Source of the DNA: Parvularia atlantis
Taxonomy: Eukaryota; Opisthokonta; Rotosphaerida
Reading direction: 5' to 3'
Assembly (NCBI GenBank): GCA_943704415.1
Contig: CALSCO010001937.1
Coordinates: 1 to 34,151 of the forward strand
Length of the DNA: 34,151 bases
This document shows positions 19,268 to 29,392 of this stretch, one piece after another (within the stretch, counting starts at the first letter, position 1; every line of letters starts with the position of its first letter). The notes beneath the pieces were generated by a model. The model worked only from the letters and a program-made list of their open reading frames with translations. It was not told the origin of the DNA and made no database searches. Made by a program: the position numbers and the translations under genes.

Positions 19268-19483
19268 GGCTGGCTGCTGGCTGCGACGGGGTGCGGCGGG
19301 TGCTGCGAGTGAAGGCGCAGAACGCGAGAGGGAAAATGAACGTGTGCCACGTGGCGCGGGGCCGGCACCGATTCTGGCCCGCTGGCATATGCCAGCCGCG
19401 CAGGGGCCATGTGGCGAAGGATTTTCCGGGCGCCCGGAAAACGACCCGGTGACGCAACAAGTGCTGCTGCGTCACGTGAGCGC
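19268..19483. promoter_or_regulatory. Palindrome-rich divergent promoter, eEF1A / GH38
   Basis: These 216 bp contain five dyad elements. They are GCCACGTGGC (19346-19355), GCTGGCATATGCCAGC (19381-19396, perfect 16-bp), TTTTCCGGGCGCCCGGAAAA (19422-19441, perfect 20-bp), the inverted pair GTGACGCA/TGCGTCAC (19449-19456 and 19468-19475) and TCACGTGA (19472-19479). The last lies 5 bp before the mannosidase ATG. CACGTG cores suit bHLH or bZIP factors. All binding is inference. Confidence 0.6.
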
Positions 19484-22400
19484 ATGGCCGCGCCGTCATG
19501 CTACCTCGGCGTGCTGGCGGCGGCCGTTGCGCTCGCGGGCGTCGCGGGCGCGCTGGACGTGTACGTCGTGCCACACTCGCACTGTGACCGTGCGTTGCGC
19601 CTGCGCCCCGGGCCGCCGCGGGCGCGCACGTGACGCCCGCCGCGGCCGCAGCCGGCTGGAAGTTGACCTACCACGAGTACTTCAAGCTCCAGGTCAGCGG
19701 CATCCTCGACGCGGTGCTGCTCGGGCTGCGCCAGGACAACGCGACGCGGTGCGCACACACGGCGCACGTCCCGCCGCTCATGCGAGGCCACCCAGACGCT
19801 TTATCTGGTCCGAGGTCGCGTACTTCCAACCTTGGTACGACGCTCTCGACACGGACAACCGCGAGGCCATGCGCGCGCTCGTGCAGGCGGGCGTGTTTGA
19901 GTTTGTCGGTGGGCGTGACGCACGCCGCGTGTGCGTCGGCTGAATCCTGCTCAGGCGGCGGCTGGGTGCAGCACGACGAGACGCTCAACTCGCTCGACGC
20001 CGTGATCGAGCAGCTCACGCAGGGTGCGCGTTCGCGGCGCGCCGTGCCACGCGACCGCTCACGGCCTGCGCAGGCCGGCTGTACATCCAGCAACAATTTG
20101 GCGTGCGGCCGCGCGTGGGCTGGCAGATCGACACGTTCGGGCACTCGCGCCTCACGCCGTGGCTCGCCGAGAAGATGGAGCTCGACGGTGCGACCGCCCG
20201 CTCGCGTGCGCACAGGCGATCGGCTGCTCACACCGGCAACGTGCGCGCGCGCGCCCGACAGAGATGGTCATCAACCGCATGGACTTCCGCGACAAGCGCG
20301 ACCTGCGCGACGAGCGCTCGCTCCAGTTTGTGTGGCAGGGCATGGACGAGACGGCCGTGCTCACGCACGTGCTGGACGAGCACTACAGCTCGCCCAAGGG
20401 TGCGCGGGTGCCTGTCGCGGCACATCGCATGCCCAACTGGCCGGGTGGTGCGCGCAGGCTTCGAGCTCACAGGCACGAACGAGATCAACAACAACAACGT
20501 TGTCAACAAGGCCGACGCGTTCCTCGAGACCGTCTTTCGGCAGGTGCGCCGCGGCCGTCCGCGGTTCTGCCGCCGACATCGCACGTGTGGCACAGGCCGA
20601 GCACTACACGTCGGACCTGCTCATGCTGCCGTTCGGCGACGACTTCCGCTTCGGCAACGCCCCGTCCACGTTTGCGAACCTGGAGCGGCTCATGGCCTTT
20701 GTCAACTCGGCGCAGGTGCGCGCGGGCGCTCGCTTGGCGCGGCTCGCCCCAAACCGTGGCGGCGGCCAGGGACGCGCGCGCTACGTGAGCCCTGTGCGGA
20801 TGCGCTTCGCGACGCTGAGCGAGTTCTTCGACGAGCTGCGCTCGCGCGTCGACACGCGCCTGCTGCCGCGGCTACACGGTGCGTACGTTCGCCAGCGCGC
20901 AGCAGCTGACACGTGCGCAGATGACTTCCTGCCGTACGCGCACGAGCTGTACGCCGACTGGACGGGCTACTACGCCAACCTGCCGCTGCTCAAGGGCGTC
21001 GTGCGCTCGCTCGAGGATCTCACGCGCACGGCCGACCTCGCGCTGTCGCTCGCGCTCATCCGGACCGGTGCGAGCCTGCACCGCGACGCGTGCCCCGGCC
21101 GCGCCGACAAGTGGACCGACCCGCTCGCGCACCTGCACGCGCTGCACAAGGTTCTGTCCGCGCGTGTCTGCCGTCGACGCCCGGGGTATTCACGCCGAGG
21201 CCAGAGCGTGCTCGCTGCGTCGCGCGCGGCGTCGGTCCCGGCCGCCGACAGCGCGGGCGACGACGGCGCCGAGGCGATGTTCAACGAGCGCGCCGACGCG
21301 GGCGAGGCGCCGCGCGAGCAGGCACCCGCGGCCGGCAGCGACAACGCGCTCGCGGAACTTGTGCGCACGATGAGCTGCGTGCTCGTGGAGGTCAAGGCAT
21401 GCCGAGCGCGCCCGCGGGCGATGTGCGTGCGCTGCTGCTGACAGCCGCGCCAGCGCGCCGTGTGGCTCATGCCTCACCACGACACAATCACGGGCACGTC
21501 GCGCGACCACGTCATCGACGACCATTACGTCCGCGCCGCGCTGGCCCAGGACGCGCTCGCGAGCGTCGTGACCGAGTCGCTGCGGCTCGCCCTTGCACTG
21601 CCTCAGGGTGCGCCACACACGGCAGCGCCGACCCGTGCGCGCGCTTAGCGTGTCGCGAACGCAGACGCGGGTCTCGCGCCCGTCAGCCTGCCGCGCATCC
21701 CCGTGCCGCCGTCCTCGGGCGGCCGGTTTGCGCCGCCGCAGCCGCCGGCAGCGTCGCGGGTGCGGCACCGGCGGCGTGCGGTGGCGGCATGCTCACGCCG
21801 ACGCAGGACCGCATGACCATCGTCGCTGGCCCAGGCAAGCTCGCCGTGCCCGTCGTCCTATTCAACCCGCTCAGCCTCGACCGGCAGGAGCCGGTGGTCG
21901 TCCGCGTGGGCTCGCCCTTTGTCACGGTACTCAATGCCGAGCACGAGCGGTGCGCAACGCCGCGGCGGTCGGGCAGCGCCTCACACGACGGACGGGCGCC
22001 CCAGCCTGCCCGTGCAGGTCCAGCCGTCGCGGCAGAGCCTCGAACGGCTGCTCGAGACTGGGTGCTTCATCAACGACGAGGAGCAGCACGTCGAGCGCTG
22101 CGAACAGCTGGTGCGCGGCAGCGCCAGCGACCGCTGGGCCGCCTGACGCATGCACACGTACGCACACGACCCCAGGTCGAGCTCGAGGCGCACTTCATCG
22201 CGACCGTGCCCGCGCTCGGCACGAGCACGGTCTACGTGATCGTGCACATGGAGAAGGACGCCGCGGCGACGAAGAACCAGCGTATGCTCGAGGCGCTGCC
22301 GAGCGTGCTGTTTGCCGGCGGCCCGCTGCACTCGCTCACGCTGCGTCACATCCTCTTCGAGCCGATGTCGAACGAGCACACGTGGGCTATCCAGGTGCCG

Positions 22401-25013
22401 TCGCGCGCGGAGGCTGGGCAGCGCAGCTGACCAGACGCCACTGCAGAACCCGCACCTGCGCGTCTGGGGGCGCGGCGGGCAGGTCGCAGGTCTGCAGGAG
22501 CGCGTGCAGGCGTCGAGCGCGTGCGCGGAGGACTGGGCCGGCGGGATGCACCGCCTCGCCATCGAGCCGCTGGTGTATGACAACGTCTACTCGGGCGCCT
22601 ACATCTTCCGCGTCGAGCTCGGCCTGGTGATGCTGCGCAACCTCGTGCACGGCGTCGGCGGTGGCCTTCTGGCCGCGGTCGTGGCCGTGGTCATGCTGCG
22701 GCTGCGGCTGGCGCGCGCCGCGGCCGCGGCTGATGACAGCTCGGCCATCCTGACCCTGCCGTTGCACGCGTCACGCGAGGACGCGACAGCGGGCACAGAC
22801 GCGGCGACGACCTCGGCCGGGCTGCTCGGTGGCGGCGTGGCCCTGCGCGGCACCGCCCGAGCCAGGGCCGACAGCGCCGAGCCGCCCACACTCCGGACTG
22901 GCGGGCGGGCGGCGGAGCCGGCGCTGGGCCGGCTCGGTGTGCTGTGGAGCGGCCTCGTCGCGCCCGCGCCGATGACCACGCCGCAATTTCTGCTGTGGCA
23001 CCTCACCGTCGGCGGCGGCGCGTACTTTGCCGGCATGGGCCTGTCAACGCTGGCGATCGGCCAGGGCGCGGTCATGTCAGGCCCGCTGGCGGCCGGCGCG
23101 GCCGGCGCGGTCGTGTTTGCACTGGTGGTGGCCGCGGGTGTGCGCCACCGCTCGCTGTGGTACGCGGCCGGCTTTGTCGTCGCGGGCCTGGTGGCGGCGG
23201 TGCTGGGCTACCTCGTCGGCCTCGTCGCCTTCCCGCACCTGCAGAGCACGCAGCTGGGTACGGCGATCGCGGCCGAGGGCGTGTCAACGCGACGCCTGAC
23301 CGTGATCATGCGCGGGCCGGTTGTGCACTCGGCGCACCTGTTCACGATCGCGGACCCGGCCGAGATCGTCTTTGTCGAGACCTACACCCTGTACAACACC
23401 GCCGTGCCGGAGCTTGAGACGGCCAAGCAGCACAGCGCCAGCGCAAGCGAGCCGTTCGTGCGCGTGACGCTGCAGGCCCGGCCGCGCAAGAACCAGGCCT
23501 TTTCGGCGCGCATCCACACCGACATCCACAACCAGCACCGTTTCTGGACCGACGACGGCGCGCAGTGGACCGTGCGGCGCTTCCGCGTGCCCGCGCCGAT
23601 CACAAGCAGCTTCTACCCGACAATCACCCGCGCGGCGCTGCACGGCCCGCTGTTCTCGCACGTGCTGCATCACGCCGCCGTCAGCGAAGGGCGCCGTCTG
23701 CATTCGCCGCTCGCCGCGGTCGAGCCCGGGGTCGACCCAGCCGACGACAACGAGCGCGATCTGCAGGTGCGCGCCACGCGCACTGGCAGATAAGCCGTGC
23801 TCAGCCGGGGCGACCGCAGCTGTTCCTCGCGCAGAGCATGGGCGTGACGAGCGCGTGCCAGGGCTGCCTCGAGCTGCTGCTGCATCGGCGGCCCATGCGC
23901 GATGACGGACAGGGTGTGTGTCGCCGCGTGCGACGTGCGGAGCGTGCGCTCATCGCGGCCGTGCAGGACTCGATAGCGGCCTGAACGACGTGCGCTGGGC
24001 GGACGTGGGCCTGTGGCTGCGCCTGGGCACGGCGCTGTCCAAAGTGGCCGCAGACGAGATCGCCCTGAGGCTGAAGCACCCCGTCGTGACCGTCGTCGTC
24101 AGCAACGCCGGGCTCGCCGCTGTGCCGCAGCTCGAGCGCAGTGCCCACTCCAACAAGTGCCGCCGCTGGCTGTGTGTGTGCGACGGGCGCGACTGACGGC
24201 AGCGCACGCGACGCAGGGCACATCTGCTCACGTTCTCGGCGCTGGACGCGCAGGCCGCGGTGGCCTCGGGCCTGTGGCCGTTTGTGTCAACGACGGCCGG
24301 CTGGGCGGCCGGGCAGGCCTCGATCGCGCCGGGCTGGACGCTCGTGGCCGCACGCGTGCTCAACCTGCAGCGGACGTACCTCCCGAGCTATGTCGGCACG
24401 GCGGCGACGGGCATCGACACCTCGGCACGCGGCTCGCCCTGCGCACGGCGACGCGCGGCACTGACCCAGCCCTGCGACCGCAGATCCTCCGCAGCGCTCA
24501 GCCGGTCGGCGGGCAGCTCAACCTCGCCCTCGCCCCGACGGTACAGGCGTCGCGCAAGACGACGGTCGAGTCGTTCGCGCTGTCGGTGGGGCCAGAGTGG
24601 GCGAGTGTGAGCGCGCCGGTGCACAAGAACGTGCCGACGAGCGACCAGGTGACACGTGCGCCACCTGAGGCGCTCGGCTCACGCGGCGCATCTCGGCGCA
24701 GACGTTCAAGAAGGCGGCCCAGCCGCGCCTGGAGGATGCGCACTGCGCCACCGACGTGTGGCCCTCCGTGCTCACGCACTGTGACTGGCGCGACCTGTTG
24801 CGCAACCCGGCCTGTGGCACGGTGCTCGGGTCGCGTGGGCCCGTGACCTACCTGCTGTTTGGTGCGCAGGCCCGCCGGCGCACGCTCTTGCGGTGTGGCT
24901 GACGCCGCGTGCCGCCTCCAGGCTGCGTCGTGCCCGTGCTGCTCATGGTGATCGGCGTCGTCAGCACGGTCTCGTGCACGCAGCCGAGCGACGCCAAGCG
25001 CCACAGCGACTGA
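19484..25013 (+). CDS. GH38 alpha-mannosidase with internal four-helix membrane insertion
   Basis: This is a class II-type alpha-mannosidase, expected in the Golgi or vacuole lumen for N-glycan trimming or turnover, about 1450 residues from roughly 22 exons. A signal peptide (MAAPSCYLGVLAAAVALAGV) leads into VYVVPHSHCDPGW (zinc His and Asp), FIWSEVAYFQPWYD, GGGWVQHDE, GWQIDTFGHS (nucleophile Asp), FGDDFRFGNAP, FATLSEFFDEL and PHHDTITGTSRDHV (zinc His). The C-terminal half matches MAN2 proteins: VVLFNPLSLDRQEPVV, NVYSGAYIFR, then after the insertion VIMRGPVVHSAHLF, FSARIHTDIHNQHRFWTDDG and AQSMGVTSACQGCLELLLHR. About 228 residues at 22612-23295 interrupt it. The end adds a membrane helix (YLLFGCVVPVLLMVIGVVST) and a short basic tail. 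The usual Asn of HSHNDPGW is Cys. One intron near 24395-24490 is uncertain. It shares its promoter with eEF1A. Confidence 0.9.
22612..23295 (+). other. Membrane-spanning insertion inside the GH38 fold
   Basis: This lies in one uninterrupted frame with the flanking mannosidase sequence (before: YSGAYIFR; after: LTVIMRGPVV). Human MAN2A1 has only a short loop here. Hydrophobic stretches are GGGLLAAVVAVVMLRLRL, FLLWHLTVGGGAYFAGMGLS, AAGAAGAVVFALVVAAGV and AAGFVVAGLVAAVLGYLVGL. Basic residues follow helix 1 (RLRLARA) and helix 3 (RHRS), so helices 1 and 3 should exit to the cytosol and 2 and 4 return. A Ser/Thr/Ala-rich loop of about 85 residues joins helices 1 and 2. I do not recognise the segment as a known domain. 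Confidence 0.75.
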
Positions 25014-25038
25014 ACCCGCATCTGTACACTTGATACAG

Positions 25039-26127
25039 TCACCGCCGCCGCTGGTCCCAGTGCCCGCCGCCACTGCCGCTGGGCGCACGCAACACGCGCA
25101 CTGTCGCGGCGAGCGGGCGCACGGCCTCGGCCCGCCTGGGCTCGTTACGCCGCGCCGCGGCTTCCCGGGCTCTCAGCGCGCGGCGCTCGTCGGCGTTGCG
25201 CGGCGCGTGTGTCCGCGGCGCTCGCTCGTGCCGCTTGCAGAGGTCGCGCGCATCGATGGCCGGCATCGACGGCAGCGGCAGAACCTCGTCGTGCGCAAAG
25301 CAGTGTCCGAACAGCGCCTCGCGCAGCTCATCCAGCCCGCTCTGGCTGTGGGCGCTGACGGCGAGCACGGGCGGGACCCAGCGCGAGCGCGGGCGGGCCG
25401 CGAGCGCCGCCGGGACGCTCTGGGCGAGCGCTGCGAGCTCGCCCGCGGCTACGAGGTCGCTCTTGGTGAGCACGACCTGCCGTCCGTCCGTCAGCGCGCG
25501 CACCACGGCACACGGCGCAGCACCTGAAACGGCACGTGCGCCTCGTCCAGCAGGTCCATCGTCTGCTCGTCGATCGGCAAGACGCCGCGGCGGCTGTCGA
25601 TGAGCAGGCAAGTGATGCGCAGTCTATGGGCGCGCTGTTGGTGGCCGATCGCACACGCGGCCAGCGCATCGGTGCGCACTGCTGGCGCTGCCGCAGGTAG
25701 TCGAGCACCATCGGGCCCCACTCGGCGCGGCTGCCAAAGCCGTAGCCGGGCATGTCTGTCAAGGTGAGGCGCTCGCCCACGACGAAGAAGTTGAGCATCG
25801 CCGTCTTGCCCTGGCGAGCGTGTGTGCAACCCGATCGGATGCCGTGCGCGCCGCCAGCCACGTCCGTCGCGTGCGCACCGGCCGCTTGGACGTCTTGACG
25901 AGACGGCGCACGCCTAGCAGCGCGTTGATCAGCGACGACTTGCCGCAGTTGCTGCGCCCGATAAACGCGATCTGCGCGCGCGCATCGCCGGCGGTCGGCA
26001 CGGGACGCATCGCGCCGAGGCGCACCTCGGGCTGCTGTGGCGGCAGCACCGCCGGCGCCTGGCCGACCGCGACCGCCGAGCCGACGAACGCGGCCCGCAG
26101 CGAGAATAGGCGTGACGCGGGTGTCAT
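25039..26127 (-). CDS. EngB/YihA-type mitochondrial GTPase (Mrx8/GTPBP8 family)
   Basis: The gene encodes a GTPase of the ribosome-assembly EngB group. A likely mitochondrial presequence ([20 protein letters not shown]) is followed by [20 protein letters not shown] (G1 with GKSS), [20 protein letters not shown] (G2 Thr), [20 protein letters not shown] (G3, DMPG), [28 protein letters not shown] (G4) and [17 protein letters not shown] (G5). Three introns were placed; the second ends TAG. The C-terminal 80 residues are Arg-rich and family-specific. The stop is 25 bp from the mannosidase stop. The chosen ATG is 15 bp from the start of the neighbouring gene; a later in-frame Met (MRPVPTAGD) would still keep the G domain. 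Role in mitoribosome biogenesis is inferred. Confidence 0.88.
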
Positions 26128-26142
26128 TTGACGACTACTGTG

Positions 26143-26462
26143 ATGGATGCAGATGTGCGCGCGCTCGCTGCTGCCACGGCGCAGGTCGCGCGCGGCGTGG
26201 CGCAGATGAACGACGCGCTGGAGCGGTGCGCGTGCCGCACGGCGGGAGCGGCGCGTGCCGCGGATGCTCACGCCGGCCGTGTGCGCGCAGCATTCTGCGC
26301 AACAAGGAGACGGTGGACTCGCTCGCGGCAACGCTGGTGCACACAATGTGCGGCGTGCAGGCCCCGTGCGCGCTCACACACATCGGCGCGCGCGCACAGG
26401 AGGCGCACCAAGACGCCGTGGCGCCCGCGCAACGAGTAGGGCGCCCGCCCGCATTCAAGTGA
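26143..26462 (+). CDS. Small helical protein of unknown function
   Basis: I do not recognise this gene. Two introns with the local consensus (GTGCGC...CTCAC...CAG and GTGCAC...CTCAC...CAG) join three exons into about 63 residues. It reads [60 protein letters not shown] and AFK. The first 45 residues have a heptad-like pattern of hydrophobic residues and could form a coiled coil, as in small DASH, BORC or SNARE-associated subunits, but no specific family can be claimed. The reading rests on splice signals, the tight divergent pairing with EngB (15 bp) and the need for a gene in an otherwise full stretch. It converges with RBBP5 across 30 bp. Confidence 0.45.
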
Positions 26463-26492
26463 CGCTCTCTCATGTCATCTTACAGCTGGCCC

Positions 26493-28838
26493 TCACTCAC
26501 TCAGCCGGCGCTTCTTTACGGCGCCCGCCTGAGCGCACGGCTTAGCGGCGTGCGCGCTCGGGCGTACGTGCGTGCGTGCGCACCTCTGCCGCGTCGTGCT
26601 CGATCGTCTGCCCGCCCGCGTCCTCGGCCGCAGCCGGCGGCGCCCTGCGAGCCGGGTCAGCGGAGCGACGGGCACCGCTGACGCGCGAGCGCACCCTGGT
26701 ACGGTGACTGCGCCGTTGCTCTCGACCACCGGCGCCGGCACCGGTGTTCCGCGCGGTGCGCCGGCGGCGTCGTCCAGCAGGATCGGCAGGAACAGCTGCG
26801 CGGTGAGGCGAGGCGGTTGAGCACGCACGGCCGACACGGCCACGGCCACAGCGTGCCAGCTCGGGCTCCTCCTCGGCCTGCTCGCCGTCCGACAGGTCGG
26901 CCCCGCCGTACGCGGCCCCGCCCTCGACCTGCGGCGCCGCTGCGAGTGAGATGCGATGCGGCACAGGCCGCGGCCGCACCGTCTCGACGTCGACCTTGAC
27001 GTCCTGCTCGGCGTCAACGCGGTGCGTGGCGTCGACCTCGGGCACCGTGTCAAACTCGTCCTCGCGCTCCTCGTACTCGACGTTCTCCTCCAGCTCCTGG
27101 GGGGGGGGGGGGGGGGGCATCGTGAGTGCCGCTAGGGCGTGCGAGCGTGCGCGCCACCTTGAAGTCGGGCGCGTACGCGCTCCAGTTCTCCTGGTACCGT
27201 ATGCTCCAGACAAAGACGTTGCCAAACGACCCGACGGACGCGATGATCGGGCGCACGGGATGCCACTGCCGCCGGCCCCGGGTCAGCGAGCACGCGCACG
27301 GCCCACCCTACGCCGCGGCACCGCCAGGTCTTGCAGCCCCTCGCGCGGGCCCTCGCCCTCGAGGATCTTGATCAGATTGCCCACGGTCGAGTCCCAGATG
27401 TAGATCTTGTGCTCGCCCGGCGAAGCGGACCCTGCGCCCGAACAGTCACGGCGCGCCGAGTACGCGACCACGCTGCTGGGCCGCACCCGCGACGACAAAC
27501 TCGCCGTCGTTAGAGAAGCACGCCTGGGCCCACGCGTACTTGTTGACGACCTGCGCGTTCGCGCGTGAGCACGATGTCAGCAGAGCACCCGCGCAAGACG
27601 CGGCCGGCACCTCCTGGAACTCGTACAGGGCCGCAGGCGCGCCGCCGGTCTGCTCAAGGAACGGCGCGATCGGGTACACCTTGATCTTGTGGTTGCTGCG
27701 GTCGGCGACGTTGACGAGAAAGTGTCTGGTGTGGCGCGCCCGCGCAGGTGAGGCCCGGCGTGCGCAGGCGCACATGCGGCGGCAGGCCGCACCCGAACGC
27801 GTGCTTGCGCGCCTGCGAGAAGCGGATGGTGCGGATGGGGCCCGTGCTGATACGGAACGACGACAGCAGCTGCAAGCCCTTCGTCTCGACCGTGTAGATC
27901 GTCCCGCGCTGGTCGCCGAGCAGCAGGTGGTCGCCTGTGGCCGCGCGGGTGAGGCCGTGCTCAGGAAGCACTGCGGGCGACTGCACCCTTGCGGTCAAAG
28001 GCGGCGATGAACGACGCGGGCGCCTTGGCAGCGCCGTCGTCGCCATCCGTGGCCTGAGGCGCGCGTGTGAGCACACGGGTGCAATCGCAGACGCACGAAG
28101 CCGCACCGCCGCGACGCACGCCACGACCGTGCGCTTCTCGTCGTACGACCCGTCCGGGCGCGGCACGAGCTCGACGACGACCGGCACGCTCTGCACCGCG
28201 CAGGCCACGAAGACGAGGCTGGCGGCGCACGCGTCGGACCGATGCCGCGCAAACATGCAACGCGAGCGAGACGCACTTGCGCAGCGGATGCATCAGCGCG
28301 TGCGCCACGGCCGTGTCGAGCTGGACCTCGGTGCGCGCGCCCGGGTGGGGCATGCCGTCCTGCAGCAGCAGGTCCCACACGATGCAGCGCTTGTCGGCCG
28401 AGGCCGTGAGAAGGCGCCGCCCGCTGCGCGACCAGCTGACGGACAGCACGGCGCGGACGTGCCCGACGAGCTCACGCGAGACGCCTGGGATGCTCGCGCC
28501 CCACGTCAAGCGAGCACACCCGCGGCCGCGCGCCGCCGCACCCTTCGTGTCCACGTCCCACACGACGCAGGCGCCGTCCACCAGCCCCGTCGCCAGCATC
28601 GTCCCGAACCGGTTGAAGGCGCAGGTGACCGCGGCCGCGCTCGGCTTGAGCACGGCCTCGATCTTCTGAGGGCGGCGCCGCGCGCACGGGCGGCGTCAGC
28701 GGCGCAGGGGGGCCACGCGCACACCCACCTCCGGGTAGTTCTGCCCGAACGGGTCTGGCGTGCATGCGGCGTGAGCGGCGTGAGCAGCGGGCGTGTGGCG
28801 GCGCTGCAGTCGCGCGCACCCAGCAGACCGAGGTTCAT
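26493..28838 (-). CDS. RBBP5/Swd1, WD40 subunit of COMPASS/SET1
   Basis: RBBP5 is a scaffold WD40 protein that activates SET1/MLL methyltransferase for H3K4 methylation. About 14 introns separate small exons. The first exons give MNLGLL then DPFGQNYPE, matching the human start MNLELLESFGQNYPE. The propeller follows: [125 protein letters not shown] and [20 protein letters not shown]. Next comes the acidic hinge [17 protein letters not shown], which in other species contacts ASH2L. The tail ends VKKRRLSE. One acceptor is preceded by 19 consecutive C. The donor after EEEPEL may be GC or GTCGGC. Confidence 0.92.
27099..27117. repeat. 19-nt G/C homopolymer at a 3' splice site
   Basis: There are nineteen consecutive G on the + strand. 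On the transcribed strand of RBBP5 they form C19 directly before the AG that opens the exon starting ELEENVEY. The tract therefore serves as the polypyrimidine tract. Its exact length is prone to sequencing error. Confidence 0.85.
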
Positions 28839-28931
28839 CGTGCGCTGTTGCAGCAACACCACACACACACACACAAAGTCTCTGTGGGCGTGTCTCTCTC
28901 TCTCTGCTCTCGCTAACGCGCATGCACGCGC
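28839..28931. other. Tandem spacer NDUFS5 to RBBP5
   Basis: These 93 bp lie between the NDUFS5 stop and the RBBP5 ATG (both -). On the + strand they contain CACACACACACA and CTCTCTCTCTCT simple tracts. On the transcribed strand these are GT and AG runs in the RBBP5 leader. No other signal is seen. Confidence 0.4.
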
Positions 28932-29392
28932 TCAGTGCGCCGCGGCCGGCTTGGCGCCTGCGAACGCAGCCTTGGCTGTGGCGATCGCGCGCTCGCGCTC
29001 GGCAGCGGCCTCGAGCGCGGCCTTCTCGTCGCGCGCGGCCTGGATCTCGTTCAGCCGCGTGAACTGCGCGCGCGCATCCCCGCGTCCCACGTCAGCGCGA
29101 CACACCCTCGTCGGCCTGCTGCTGCCGCTGTGCGGCGCGCACCTCCTTCTTGTGGTGCAGGCACTCGAAGTAGTCCTCGCGCTGCAGCTGGCAGTCGTAC
29201 GGCGTCTGTGCCTGCACGTCGCACGGCACCCCGCACGTCCCCGGTACACCAGCAGCGACACGACGCGCACGTCAGCCGCCGAGCCCCGCGTCGCCGCGCG
29301 CGCAAACGCGCCTTCTGGTAGCACTTCTCAAAGTCCTCGAAGAACGGGAAGCACCGCCCGCGCCCGCCGAACGCGCCGAACCCGGACGCCAT
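28932..29392 (-). CDS. NDUFS5: NADH dehydrogenase accessory subunit NDUFS5 (15 kDa, CHCH)
   Basis: This is a twin CX9C protein of complex I facing the intermembrane space, imported by the Mia40 route. Three exons give about 105 residues: MASGFGAFGGRGR, then C-FPFFEDFEK-C (first CX9C), YQKAQTPYD, C-QLQREDYFE-C (second CX9C), LHHKKEVRAAQRQQQADE and a helical, Ala/Glu-rich tail ending AGAKPAAAH. The DYFECLHHKKE block matches human DYLECLHHRKE. No signal peptide is expected or seen. The first intron (29212-29311) appears to be GC-AG. Presence of complex I subunits argues for a normal aerobic mitochondrion. Confidence 0.88.
29212..29311 (-). other. GC-AG intron in NDUFS5
   Basis: Phase requires AAG|GCGCGTTTGCG as donor and GACGTGCAG as acceptor, joining CYQK to AQTPYDC. 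No GT in the interval gives the right phase. The first 11 nt of this intron are identical to those of the GC-AG intron in RRP45. Confidence 0.6.

Noticed and set aside
22632-23256. The membrane insertion of the mannosidase as a retained long intron
   Set aside because: The interval has an open frame, strong amphipathic and hydrophobic patterning with the positive-inside rule, and would be about ten times longer than typical introns. It remains the main alternative to test.
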